Source of the DNA: Natrinema caseinilyticum
Lineage (GTDB): Archaea > Halobacteriota > Halobacteria > Halobacteriales > Natrialbaceae
Length of the DNA: 64,000 bases
Assembly: GCF_024227435.1 (NCBI RefSeq)
Contig: NZ_CP100445.1
Span: forward strand, 558,001-622,000
Reading direction: 5' to 3'
Both the position numbers and the translations under genes were made by a program. Below are positions 9,155 to 18,260 of the stretch, one piece after another. The number at the start of each line of letters is the position of its first letter. Within the stretch, counting starts at the first letter, position 1. The notes below the pieces were generated by a model. That model ran no database searches and was not told where the DNA came from. It worked only from the letters and a program-made list of their open reading frames with translations.

Positions 9155-9980
9155 ATGACCCAGGAAATCAAGCGGCGGCTTCAAGTCATGGACGACTATG
9201 ACTTCGAGCATTTCGTCGCAGACCTCTGGGAACGGATGGGAGACAACGGTGTCACAAGCTTCGATGGATGCGGGGATCGACGTGATCGCCACGAAGGAGA
9301 CGCCCTATCCGCAGAAAAAGATCATTCAGGCGAAACGGTATGGAGAGAACACGACCGTTGGTGGTCCAGATATTCAACAATACGCGAGTCTCAAGCAACA
9401 AGTCGAGGGTGCGGATTCGGTCATTGTCGTTACGACGAGCGAGTTTACGTCCTCAGCACATAAGCGAGCGCGAGAGCTTAATGTGAAGCTCGTCGATGGC
9501 GATCGGCTCATGCAACTCATCAACGAATACGATGCGGGCGATCTCGTCTCGAGATATGTCTCCGACGTCCGAATAGGGAGGACAGACCTGTCCGTTGCCG
9601 ATGGCGGGGCGACACAGACATCGAAAGCGGCTACGAAAATGGGAAAGGGAGGACGGGTAAGAGGATCGCTCCGGCGCGTTCGGGCCTTAACGTGGCACCG
9701 ATATGTGGCCTACGCCATCGGTGGTGTAATCATCTTATTTTTCGCTATCAGAATTCTCGCTGGTGTCTCGCTCCTTGAACCGATCGTGAACCTACTCGTA
9801 ATAGTGTGGCTTCTCCTCCTTGTCTCGGTACCGATCGCGTGGTATCTCGATATGCGCCGTGTCCGGTCTCAATCGGAGTGGGAACCGACGGCGTGGCTCT
9901 ACCTTCTCGGAGGGGTCATACTCCCGTTTATCGCATTTCCCCTCTATTACTATCGACGATGGAAACGAGTTGGATTGTGA
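9155..9980 (+). pseudogene. Mrr-type restriction endonuclease with C-terminal membrane segments, frameshifted
   Basis: The gene starts at ATG 9155 (MTQEIKRRLQVMDDYDFEHF), with GGAGG seven bases upstream, and reads to ERMG near 9241. The family sequence then continues in another frame (WETTVSQASMDAGIDVIATK, KKIIQAKRYGENT) to 9980. Asp in GIDVIA and Gln-x-Lys in IIQAK are the PD-(D/E)XK catalytic set of Mrr-like nucleases acting on foreign or modified DNA. The C-terminal third has a basic linker and three hydrophobic helices. The break is explained by loss of one 5-bp copy from an ATGGGATGGG-like direct repeat. It is inactive unless the frame is restored. Confidence 0.75.
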
Positions 9981-10049
9981 CTTCCTCTCATTCCACGAGC
10001 GGCATCTCGTTTCTATATACCATTTGCATTGGCAGTCCGTTCGCATCGT

Positions 10050-10589
10050 GCCGACTGCAGTATGTTTGCTGTGCTCGAGTGGCGTTCCGCTCAGTGCACG
10101 AAAGCACACTTCCGGATGTCCTTCGACCAGAACCTCCGGGTCGCCATCGCCCTGGAGTAGGTTGTCTACCTCGACGATTCCCTCTGCGATGCCGGCTGCC
10201 TGTTGCGTCAGCCGTTTGCCAGTCAGTTCTTCGTTCTTGTCGCTTATGTCACTATGATCTGCACCGGCTGCAGCTAACTTCGCAGCCTCTCGTGCCGGCG
10301 CCGTAAACACCGACCTGTATTGCGATCCAATGACGCTCCTGGCGAGGTCGTCACATTGTCGAGAAAGCTCTCTGTCTTCCTCGACGCACGAACACGCATC
10401 AGATTCGAGCGATTCACAGAGTCCGATTGGGACATCAACTACAATGTGGCGTGCGGATTCGCCGTAGTGATCCCAAACTCCCGCGATCTCCTCGAACACC
10501 TCAACTGATGGGGCCTCCGCCCCGTCTGTATACGCTATAGAAACCCACTCGCCGGACGACCAGTCAATCCCAACGTATTGTGCACACAT
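10050..10589 (-). pseudogene. DUF429 family protein, 3'-truncated
   Basis: It starts at MCAQYVGIDWSSGEWVSIAY and carries DUF429 hallmarks: the GIDW strand with its acidic residue, VVDVPIGL, SVFTAPAREA and GHPEVCFRALSG. The domain is thought to be an RNase H-fold nuclease-like protein. After LEHSKHT, near 10050, family similarity stops, and the rest of the frame is the antisense of the Mrr gene, so the C-terminal part has been lost at a junction. Any residual 180-residue product would lack part of the fold. Confidence 0.6.
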
Positions 10590-10732
10590 CCGTGCCTCGA
10601 CTCAATGGCTAATTGACTTGTATCTATGGTGGAGCAGCCAAGTTCCATCATCTCATTATGAATCTGGACTAGAACCCACTGTGGTACCTGTAAGACATAC
10701 TTTCAAGCATTATAGGTTAGAATAGGATACTG

Positions 10733-11962
10733 ATGGATGAGGTGATCAGCGAAGGGGACCGCATGACCGATCTCGTGAGTTGTCCGGCGGATACGTGTTC
10801 GTTCGAAGGATCAATTTCGGAGATTGCGGATCACGTAACGGAGAGCGATGACAAAGACCATGCGTGGGAGGTGTTCGGCCACGAAAATGCTGACGAGTTC
10901 TGTTACGACGCTCATCTTGAGGAAGGACGGCGATTACAGGACGCGGCTCAAGAGGCGAAGGACCTCGGTGAATTTGACGAAGCGATCGAGGGACTAGAGG
11001 CCGCGCTCTATCACCTCCAGCGCGCAACACTGTTCGCAGACGCCCCCTCTCCCATTGAAAACCGCTGTCGAGAGGCACTGGAAACGATCGACGAGATCGA
11101 AACCGCCGAACAAATACAGGAACTCGACGACCTGATCGATCAGGCTGAGAACGCCATCGACGCCGGTGATGAAGCTCACTTCGAGGGTAATACAGACGCG
11201 GCGAGACAGAAGTATGAAGCGGCTGTCGACGCGCTGGAAGAGGCCGTGACGCGAGCGGAAGTGTTGGTTCCCGATCGGACCCAAGAGATCGATCACCAAC
11301 TGCGCAGCGTACGGGTGCGGCTACAGAGTCTCGAACTCTCCGAGTCTCATCGACGGATCCGCAACATGGTGGCCGACGCTCGAGAGCATGCTGCTGCAGG
11401 AGACCTGGCATTCCAGAAGTCAGAGTACGACGTCGCGCTGGATGAATACGAGAAAGCCAAGGATCAGTACGAGTCGCTCGCAGACTCTCTTGAGGCGTTC
11501 TCGTTCGATGAGCCGACGACTAATCCGGAAGTGTGCGATGTTTGTCGCCAGCGGTTTGACGACGAACTCGATTCGTGGCAAATCAACCTCAGTATCTCGT
11601 TGCAAGTCTGCCCGGCGTGTGCGAGATTCGGTTCGGACGGGAACTTACCGAGTCCACGTGACGTGGCGACTGAACACCGGGCTATCGTTGAAAACATCGA
11701 GAGCATTCAAGACGGTGATATTGGGTTGGACTGGACGTCTGACGAAGCAATACAGTCAGACGAGTCGGAAGACGTGAACTTTGGTAGCGCTGAGCGAGAT
11801 ACACAGCAGATGCTCATCCAGCTGGTGGGTCTCTGTCAGCAACTTGGGGAAGCTCCTACCGCAGAGGATTTAGATGAGTACACGGACTTTAGCTATCTTG
11901 ACTATCGAGATGAGTTCGGTAGCCTTTCAGAAGCGCTTCAGGCTGCTGGACTCGGCGGTTGA
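10733..11962 (+). CDS. Zinc-finger/TPR-like coiled-coil protein with C-terminal homing-endonuclease-associated repeat
   Basis: 409 residues. Residues 15-45 hold a C2H2-like element (CPADTCSFEG, then DHVTESDDKDHAW). Residues 60-250 are long acidic helices with TPR-like repeats (LEEGRRLQDAAQEAKDLGEF; DEAHFEGNTDAARQKYEAAV; DLAFQKSEYDVALDEYEKAK). About 265-290 has a CDVCRQRF...CPACARF zinc ribbon. The last 45 residues, IQLVGLCQQLGEAPTAEDLD to LSEALQAAGL, match the HNA repeat found beside homing or HNH nucleases. No catalytic residues are seen, so it is more likely a DNA-binding or adaptor protein. A TATA-like ATTATAGG about 24 bases upstream supports the leaderless ATG at 10733; ATG 10763 is the alternative. 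Confidence 0.7.
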   Translation: MDEVISEGDRMTDLVSCPADTCSFEGSISEIADHVTESDDKDHAWEVFGHENADEFCYDAHLEEGRRLQDAAQEAKDLGEFDEAIEGLEAALYHLQRATLFADAPSPIENRCREALETIDEIETAEQIQELDDLIDQAENAIDAGDEAHFEGNTDAARQKYEAAVDALEEAVTRAEVLVPDRTQEIDHQLRSVRVRLQSLELSESHRRIRNMVADAREHAAAGDLAFQKSEYDVALDEYEKAKDQYESLADSLEAFSFDEPTTNPEVCDVCRQRFDDELDSWQINLSISLQVCPACARFGSDGNLPSPRDVATEHRAIVENIESIQDGDIGLDWTSDEAIQSDESEDVNFGSAERDTQQMLIQLVGLCQQLGEAPTAEDLDEYTDFSYLDYRDEFGSLSEALQAAGLGG

Positions 11963-12152
11963 CCTCAGTGTATCAAATCATTATTCAATGCTCCTGCCCT
12001 CTAACGAGTATCGTCTGAACTGATCATCCAGTAAAATTATATTCTCCAAATGTATTCCGCCAATATGCTCATGAGATTCGCCGTAGGTCATTCGAAGAGC
12101 ATCCGACTAATTGAGGGCAAATGGATATTCCAGAGTGAGAAGGAGGATCTAC

Positions 12153-12812
12153 ATGCAAATTGAAGATACCAGAGCGGTTTTCACCGCTCTTTTCGCGGGG
12201 TCTATCGTCCTCGCCAACGTACTGGCGGCGAAATTGACGTGGGTCGAGTTGCCTGTGATCGGTGGCGTTGCCGTCCCAGCAGGGTTCGTTGCGTTCGGTG
12301 TCGCGTATCTCGCGTCAGACTTGCTTGTGGAGTACCACGGGCGCGAGTACGCAGCGTCGGTTGTCAACGGGACCGTCGTCACGCTCGTTGTCGCGTACGC
12401 GCTGGTTTTCGCGGCGATCTGGATGCCGACGGCACCATTCTACGACGGGCAAACGGCATTCGTATCGACGCTTGGCGACTCGGCGTCGATCATTCTGGCA
12501 TCCGTTGTGGCATTAGCGATCGCGCAACATCTGGATGTTCGCCTCTTCTCGGATCTCAAGTCACGAACGGGCGGTCGGCATCGATGGATCCGGAACTGTG
12601 GCTCAACGGCTGTCAGTCAAGGTGTCGACACGATCGTGTTCATCGCACTCGGGTTTGCGGTTTTCCCCGCTCTCGGGTTCGGTGGTAATCCAACGTGGGG
12701 GTGGGCGTTGGTCTCGATCATTGTCGGCCAGTATCTAGTCAAGTTACTCGTTGCGCTTCTTGACACAGTCCCGTTCTACGCGGTGACGGAAGTTGTCGAG
12801 CAGAGAGCCTGA
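12153..12812 (+). CDS. Queuosine-precursor transporter-like membrane protein (YhhQ/QPTR family)
   Basis: 219 residues with about six hydrophobic segments. Family features are the first helix AGSIVLANVLAAKLT, then VPAGFVAFGVAYLASDLLVE with its polar residues in the membrane, and SVVALAIAQHLDVRLFSDLK. COG1738 proteins import 7-deazaguanine precursors such as preQ0. Halophilic archaea use preQ0 for archaeosine in tRNA, and the DpdA-like enzymes in this window would also consume it. The ATG at 12153 is preceded by AGGAGG at a good distance, so the longer TTG frame was rejected. Confidence 0.85.
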   Translation: MQIEDTRAVFTALFAGSIVLANVLAAKLTWVELPVIGGVAVPAGFVAFGVAYLASDLLVEYHGREYAASVVNGTVVTLVVAYALVFAAIWMPTAPFYDGQTAFVSTLGDSASIILASVVALAIAQHLDVRLFSDLKSRTGGRHRWIRNCGSTAVSQGVDTIVFIALGFAVFPALGFGGNPTWGWALVSIIVGQYLVKLLVALLDTVPFYAVTEVVEQRA

Positions 12813-12857
12813 ACAGTGAAATCTGGAGTGTAGCGAACTCCCGCTCGAACGTACTTC

Positions 12858-13505
12858 TTGTGTTTTGATGGCCAGAGCAGCTATCATAACCGTGGCGTAC
12901 TGCGACCGACCTACGAGGACTTCTTTGGGTTCCTCACCGAACACAACGACGAGAACAGTCGGCTCCGGGCCGAGAACAACATTGGTGGTGGCACCTGGGG
13001 CGCCGCCCAGCGTCGCGTCGACCGTGGGACGTTCTACGCCGTCTTCGACGAAGGAACGGATTTCCTCCCGGACATCTCAGACGAGGTTTTCCGGGAAGAG
13101 CAGATGACGGTCATCCTGACGAGCCACCTCAACGACGCAAAGGACAGCCTCACAGTCCTCTCGTACATCATCGAGAACAAAGTCGACGACTATCAGATCG
13201 ATCCTTCCTTCCGGAATACGCCGCTGCTCATCGCCGTTGACGAAGCGCACAACTACTTCTCGAGTACAGACAGCCTTCGCGAAGAGTACATCCTTCGACG
13301 GGCTCGAGCTGCGGTCAAGCAGGAGTGGAAGTACAAACTCGGGCTCTGTCTCATTATGCAGAACCCGGACGACGTTGACGACGTCATTAAGCAGATTAAC
13401 ACGAATGTTTTACTCGGGCTGAAGTCGGAAATCGTCGACGACGTATCGTCGATTCCGTCTAAGTTCGCTAACAATCTAAGGAACCCCGCGCCAGTAGAAG
13501 ATTGA
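12858..13505 (+). pseudogene. HerA/DUF87-type ATPase fragment
   Basis: The 215-residue frame contains the Walker B block of a HerA-like hexameric DNA translocase (TPLLIAVDEAHNYFSS) and a following sensor region (YKLGLCLIMQNPDDVDDVIK, TNVLLGLKSEIVDDV). It has no Walker A and begins abruptly, and the C-terminal arginine-finger end is missing. It is an internal piece of a longer gene stranded next to an AT-rich insertion at 13.5 kb. Confidence 0.65.
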
Positions 13506-13534
13506 CCTGATTTCACTCTAAGTAGATGACAAAA

Positions 13535-13546
13535 GATAATTATAAG
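13535..13546 (+). promoter_or_regulatory. TATA box of AIPR-HNH pair
   Basis: GATAATTATAAG lies about 25 bases before the ATG at 13567, which suits a leaderless transcript. Confidence 0.5.
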
Positions 13547-13566
13547 AGTATGACCGATTCCAATGT

Positions 13567-14994
13567 ATGGCTGTTGACCCAGATAAGAGGGAAACGAAGA
13601 CTGCTGCTGATGGCACCGATTATGAAGTATTAAAAACAGGCACCTCTGTTGATTATGAATATATAGATTACGCCAGACAAGAAGATATAAAGAAGATTGG
13701 TGGTTATCCTGTCCACAATATTTACGTTGAATGTAAGGAAGTGAAAGAGAAGTTACTTCCTACTGAGGCAAATCCACGGGAGCCCACTAATTCTCCCGTA
13801 GTAGGAGCAATGCACGATACCTTAGAAAGCTCGCCTGACCGATTCGTTAGGAGAAACAACGGTATTACCCTGATTTGTAAGGATATAGACAAAATCTCCG
13901 AATCAAATAAAATAGAGCTAACATTTTCCGATGATGATGAGGGGATCTGCAACGGAGGTCACACGTACTTTTCTATACAGACATTTGGTGGTAGTTTCAA
14001 TGATGCTGGAGTGCACATAGAAGCAATTGAGGTTCCTGAGGAGGTTCCCCATGGTGACAGGGAAGATGAAATTGCTGACATTGCTCAAGCAAGAAATAAT
14101 ATTAACAACCTCGATGATCATACTATTTTAGATTATTTAGGCTGTTTTGATCCACTAAAGGAATATATGGAGGAATCTAGGGTAGTCGCATGGCATGAAG
14201 GTGACTCTGAAGCAATTCAGCCTAAAATCCCTGCTAAAGCTCTTATTCGCTACATGGCCGTAATGGATCCACTTAAGTATGAACATCAAATTATCAATCC
14301 AGATGGGAACTCCCACCGGAATTCTGCTCTTGGATATGGTGATTTCAGTGACTGGAGAGATGACGCCTTAGCATGGAGATCGGGACCTAAGAGTTATCCC
14401 CAAAAACATATGGCTCCGATTATTGATGATATTCTGGAGATTAAAGATATGATCGCTTCTTCTCTTAAGCACGATAGCGATATTGGGACTTTTAGAAGGA
14501 GTGGTCTATACCAGGATCATTTAAAGGACACAGAACAGAATCTTCACTTTGGGCGTTACGAGGGAGAGATAGGCCATGATATTAATGCAACTGTTGAGGT
14601 AATGATGGTTGGCATGTTCCGTTCAAATGTTTACATTCATCTGGATTCTAGTGCTAATCCTGTCTGCGCTGGGTGGCTTGTTGATCCACAGAAGCTTTGG
14701 GATGACAAGAAAGAGCCTATCTTAGACACCCTTAGTGAATACTACAGTAGTGAAGGAAACTTGCGAGAATTCATGAACAGTCCTGCTCCGTATAAAGAAC
14801 AATTATATCAATTTGACAGCTTTGCGAGTGACTATCCATATCCTGCACATATCCTCTATGATGTTGAATCTGGCGACCGCTATGGGAGAGTCGATGATGA
14901 GAGTGATGCTACTCACTGGTTAGGGCCTGAAGGACTAGTAGCAGTGGAGGATAAAACGGCAGATGATGATATAGCACCCTATGAGAAAGAATGA
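13567..14994 (+). CDS. AIPR-family (abortive infection phage resistance) protein
   Basis: 475 residues. The region RFVRRNNGITLICKDI (about 93-108), followed by GICNGGHTYFSIQ (about 126-138), corresponds to the NNGIT...NGGQT core of AIPR proteins, some of which cause abortive infection in bacteria. The mechanism is not established. The gene is clearly AT-richer than the surrounding DNA, with non-halophilic codon choices (AAA, AAT, TTA). This indicates recent transfer, and the protein is only mildly acidic. Its stop overlaps the HNH gene start (ATGA), making a two-gene operon. Confidence 0.7.
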   Translation: MAVDPDKRETKTAADGTDYEVLKTGTSVDYEYIDYARQEDIKKIGGYPVHNIYVECKEVKEKLLPTEANPREPTNSPVVGAMHDTLESSPDRFVRRNNGITLICKDIDKISESNKIELTFSDDDEGICNGGHTYFSIQTFGGSFNDAGVHIEAIEVPEEVPHGDREDEIADIAQARNNINNLDDHTILDYLGCFDPLKEYMEESRVVAWHEGDSEAIQPKIPAKALIRYMAVMDPLKYEHQIINPDGNSHRNSALGYGDFSDWRDDALAWRSGPKSYPQKHMAPIIDDILEIKDMIASSLKHDSDIGTFRRSGLYQDHLKDTEQNLHFGRYEGEIGHDINATVEVMMVGMFRSNVYIHLDSSANPVCAGWLVDPQKLWDDKKEPILDTLSEYYSSEGNLREFMNSPAPYKEQLYQFDSFASDYPYPAHILYDVESGDRYGRVDDESDATHWLGPEGLVAVEDKTADDDIAPYEKE

Positions 14995-15350
14995 AGAGAG
15001 ATAGATGTGCCGTATGTGGGTTTAAGGAAATAAAGGAAGATGCTCACGTGAAACCAAGACACGAATTTGAAGATTCAGCACGCGATCGTCTGTTAAATAT
15101 CATTCCCTTATGCCCTACCCACCACCGAATGTTTGATTCGGGAAAGATCGGTATTTGCCCCAACAAAGAGGTTTTTGTCTTAATGGTGGGGGAAGAAATT
15201 AAAACAAAAGAACCCATAATGTCTATCCAAAGGATACGCGAGGAATATATTGAAAAATCAAATTCCAAGCTTCAGCCTCGCTTGCGAGCTGCAGTTGGTT
15301 TAATCCCAAGCCAGAAGCATGCAAGTAGATGCCCAAAAGATAATGGATAA
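14991..15350 (+). CDS. HNH endonuclease partner of the AIPR gene
   Basis: 119 residues with a compact HNH motif: CAVCGF (zinc), AHVKPRHEF (first His), NIIPLCPTHHRMFDSGKI (Asn, Cys and metal-binding His). It should bind one structural zinc and cut DNA with a single catalytic metal. It is translationally coupled to the AIPR gene by a four-base overlap and shares its low GC. The pair therefore looks like one horizontally acquired defence unit, with the nuclease as effector. Confidence 0.8.
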   Translation: MKRDRCAVCGFKEIKEDAHVKPRHEFEDSARDRLLNIIPLCPTHHRMFDSGKIGICPNKEVFVLMVGEEIKTKEPIMSIQRIREEYIEKSNSKLQPRLRAAVGLIPSQKHASRCPKDNG

Positions 15351-16189
15351 TTTATGCATTCTAGACTTACTCAATTTGTTTTATTCTAGCCGAACACATA
15401 CAAATATTTTATTAATCTACTAATAATAAAAAATATCATTGGAATGGTGATAGTTTTACAAATAGTATGTAGCCAGGGACGCTAAAGCACTCTAGCCATC
15501 ACACATTCCAAGTGACCTCTACCATTGAGACGCAAAGACCGAGCAACTGGCCGACACACTCCGGTCGATTGCGGACGGCGATATTGGCAAGAATGTGCTG
15601 ATCTGAGTTCGTCTATTGACCTAAAATCGATACACCAATGAAGAAAGGAGAGAAAGACGAGCTTTGGAACAGTGTCAATGGTCACGTTGCAGGCGTCCTC
15701 ATGGACTACGTCGACGGCCCGCGTGACGACGTAACCGGCGACCACAGTCGGTCACGGCTGCTGACAACGAGTTCGGGCCGACCTACTGTCTCGACGATTC
15801 GAGATACGATGTCCGGGCTCACCCGCCCGTGCTGGCGCGGGGCCGAGTGTCCACACGATCACGGCCCCGAGCACTGCGACGCGACGTATTATGCGAAAGC
15901 GAATAAATGCCCGCCCTCCAGGATTCTCCACGACGTTCGAAGTGGCCAAATGATGGCCTACCGTCGCGAGGTTACCCCACGTCGGGTCGTCGGCAACCGA
16001 CTTGACGCGAGTATAGTCTCCTATTGGAACAAGTGTTAGATTAGTTTGATGAATAATCATATATTGTGAGGTGTGAAAACGACATATAGACTAGATTTCT
16101 ATGCAATAAAGGGCTTGTTGAGGATATTCGACTAAATCGCCATCTTAGTCAGACAGGAATAGACTGATATACCTTTACCGGGACATATT
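15351..16189. other. Gene-poor stretch with short gene remnants
   Basis: 15351-15480 is very AT-rich, like the preceding pair. At about 15530-15608 (plus) a coherent C-terminal end, TEQLADTLRSIADGDIGKN, stops at TGA with no start. The frame 15638-16039 (plus) contains MKKGEKDELWNSVNGHVAGV, and later CWRGAECPHDHGPEHC and CPPSRILHDVRSGQMMAYRR, both protein-like but joined by nonsense. These look like scraps of at least two lost genes rather than one working gene. The last 100 bases contain the promoter of the HNH gene at 16190. Confidence 0.45.
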
Positions 16190-17395
16190 ATGAAATCGAT
16201 GGTCCAAGTTCCCGATTTCAATCTAAACAATCCGAAGAACTATTTTGGTTATACAGTCGCCGTTGATATCACTGCATCAGAACCAAATGTAAAGGTGGAT
16301 TCCCTGATGAAAGACAAAAATGAGGAAGGCAAAAAAATCACCAGTGATATCACGGGTGCTCGAAATGGGGCGAGACATCTTGGGCTAGTAAGGGCCAACA
16401 CCAAGGCGGATGAAATCACAAATCTAGGTGAACGTGTAATTTCTGTTGGAACGACTGAGTATAGTAGTAAACCATCCGCTCTTGATGCCCTCCGCTCGCT
16501 GTTCGGGACATCGAAGCTGTTTGTCGAGGCATTACCAACATGGAAAGGTGTTACACAAGAAGTGATGCTGAACCAGTCGGGCATCTCACAGCTGGTCGGT
16601 CTTATGCAGAAAGTTCACACTGAACGTGAAGATAATGCCCTAACACTCCCAATCCTCGTTCAAGAGATTTACCATCTTGATCCCGATTTTGCACGCCAAT
16701 GTTTCATCACTCCGGACGAGCGCGACCGACTCCAGCGGCTCAACTGGAAACCACCAGGAAGTGATTCAACACCCGATTCGCTTTGGGAACGATCACTCTA
16801 TCGGTCATCTGTCGTCCATCAGTTCAAGTCGATGCTCTGCCACGCGGGAATTCTCACGACTAAAGGAAAAACGCGGGCTAATCTAGAATTCTCGGCAAGC
16901 TCGAAGAAGTTCATGTGGGCATTGACCCCAACTTTCCGTGAGCAGACGATCATGACTTGGGGAGAACCACTAACTGATGAACAACCCGATCTCGAAGAAC
17001 AAACACGAGACGTACAATCATCCAAACAAACTAAGACGAGTATAAGCCGTATCATCCGCAGTACATCAATCATGAAGACACTAAAAGAAGAATACGACTA
17101 TCAGTGTCAAGTATGTGGTGACCGTCGACAACGGAGCGACGATGAGTACTATGCCGAGGGGCATCACCTACATCCACTTGGCGAGGATGGTCCAGACATT
17201 CGAGAGAATATCCTTATCCTTTGTCCGAATTGCCATGTTGACTTCGATTATGGAATGATGACTGTCGACCCGAAGACGCTCACGGTCACCCACAGCTATG
17301 ATGACGCTATTGATAGCTCAAAGTTGACCACTCAGGAAACCCATACAATATCTCAGTCGTATCTTGAATATCATCATCAAAATATCGTTAAATAA
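16190..17395 (+). CDS. HNH endonuclease with long N-terminal region
   Basis: 401 residues. The C-terminal about 95 residues form an HNH nuclease: CQVCGDRR, EGHHLHPLGEDGPD, NILILCPNCHVDFDYG. The N-terminal 300 residues have winged-helix character (GARNGARHLGLV, about 57-68, and a second segment near LTLPILVQEIYHLDP) and probably recognise DNA. It is moderately AT-rich and acidic. A TATA-like GATATACCTTTA lies about 25 bases before the ATG at 16190; the Met at 16199 is an alternative start. The architecture resembles modification-dependent or restriction HNH enzymes, but the specificity is unknown. Confidence 0.75.
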   Translation: MKSMVQVPDFNLNNPKNYFGYTVAVDITASEPNVKVDSLMKDKNEEGKKITSDITGARNGARHLGLVRANTKADEITNLGERVISVGTTEYSSKPSALDALRSLFGTSKLFVEALPTWKGVTQEVMLNQSGISQLVGLMQKVHTEREDNALTLPILVQEIYHLDPDFARQCFITPDERDRLQRLNWKPPGSDSTPDSLWERSLYRSSVVHQFKSMLCHAGILTTKGKTRANLEFSASSKKFMWALTPTFREQTIMTWGEPLTDEQPDLEEQTRDVQSSKQTKTSISRIIRSTSIMKTLKEEYDYQCQVCGDRRQRSDDEYYAEGHHLHPLGEDGPDIRENILILCPNCHVDFDYGMMTVDPKTLTVTHSYDDAIDSSKLTTQETHTISQSYLEYHHQNIVK

Positions 17396-17419
17396 ATGCA
17401 GAATGATTACCGTTCGAAC

Positions 17420-18165
17420 CTAAAGGAACGAATTCGAGATCACTTCGACGCGCTCAAGTTCATCTTCCACCTCGGCGACCGTCGACGGAACGTCCATATA
17501 TTCAGGCAGCGGCCGTGATTTCCGCGATTCTCCGAAGGTGCTCGGTTCTAAATCCATACCGACAATACACAGGAACGTCCGCTCTCGCGTTCGACCAAGC
17601 CCCGTCTCGATCGCTTGGTGGTATCGCTCGAGTTGCCGCTTGATCGCTTGAGTATTCCGAACTGACCGCACGCTTTTGATTTCGATAAGATAATCGCCGT
17701 CTCCCTGATCAGATTCGACGTATATATCTGCGGAGGGGCGGTGTTGAATGTTCAGCGGATAGTCAGTTTTCACAGTATATGGCCGAACGATGGTGGCAGA
17801 TAACGCTCCGTAGTATTGGGCAGTATACCAATTTGTGGCTTCATCTCCAGTAGTATTCTCTCCCGTTAACGTAGCCACTGGCGTCTCTCGTAGCGTGTTC
17901 CGAATTTTTTGTGGTAACGTCTCTGGTCCGGGAATGAGCACTTTCAGACGGATATCCGCCATCGCTTTGGAATACGTGATATTCCCATTGGTGACATTTC
18001 TCTGGATCGACTCTCGAATGTATTTCGATAACTCGTCCGTCGAGACAGTTGTCTTCCGGACCTGACACCAGTCACATCGTTCGGGAATTGCTTGAAGTTC
18101 GTCTTTCGTAAAACACGAAGAAACTGAAGGTGAGGGCTGCCTCGAGTCATACAGCCCTTCGGTTA
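17420..18165 (-). CDS. PD-(D/E)XK-like nuclease domain protein with no clear start (probably 5'-damaged)
   Basis: From the Met at 17962 the frame gives 180 residues containing PSADIYVESDQGD then YLIEIKSVRSVRN, the D...E-x-K pattern of restriction-type nuclease folds. The frame stays open upstream to about 18165 and encodes plausible protein (CFTKDELQAIPERCDWCQVR, then TVSTDELSKYIRESI), including a CxxC zinc knuckle, but no ATG, GTG or TTG precedes it in frame. Either the 5' end was lost or shifted, or only the 180-residue form is made. It is convergent with the HNH gene at 16190. Confidence 0.55.
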
Positions 18166-18260
18166 TCAGGTATCTTCACTGTTATCATTACAGAAAGGTC
18201 GGGTCCTTCTGCCCCGCTAAATCAGCCAAAGAACTGCTCCCAATCGACGGCGTGCAGCGA

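Noticed and set aside
9792-10049. C-terminal third of the DUF429 frame
   Set aside because: It is the complement of the Mrr gene and carries no DUF429 features.
12111-12152. TTG-initiated extension of the transporter
   Set aside because: The ATG at 12153 has a proper AGGAGG site, and the extension is basic and unlike the family start.
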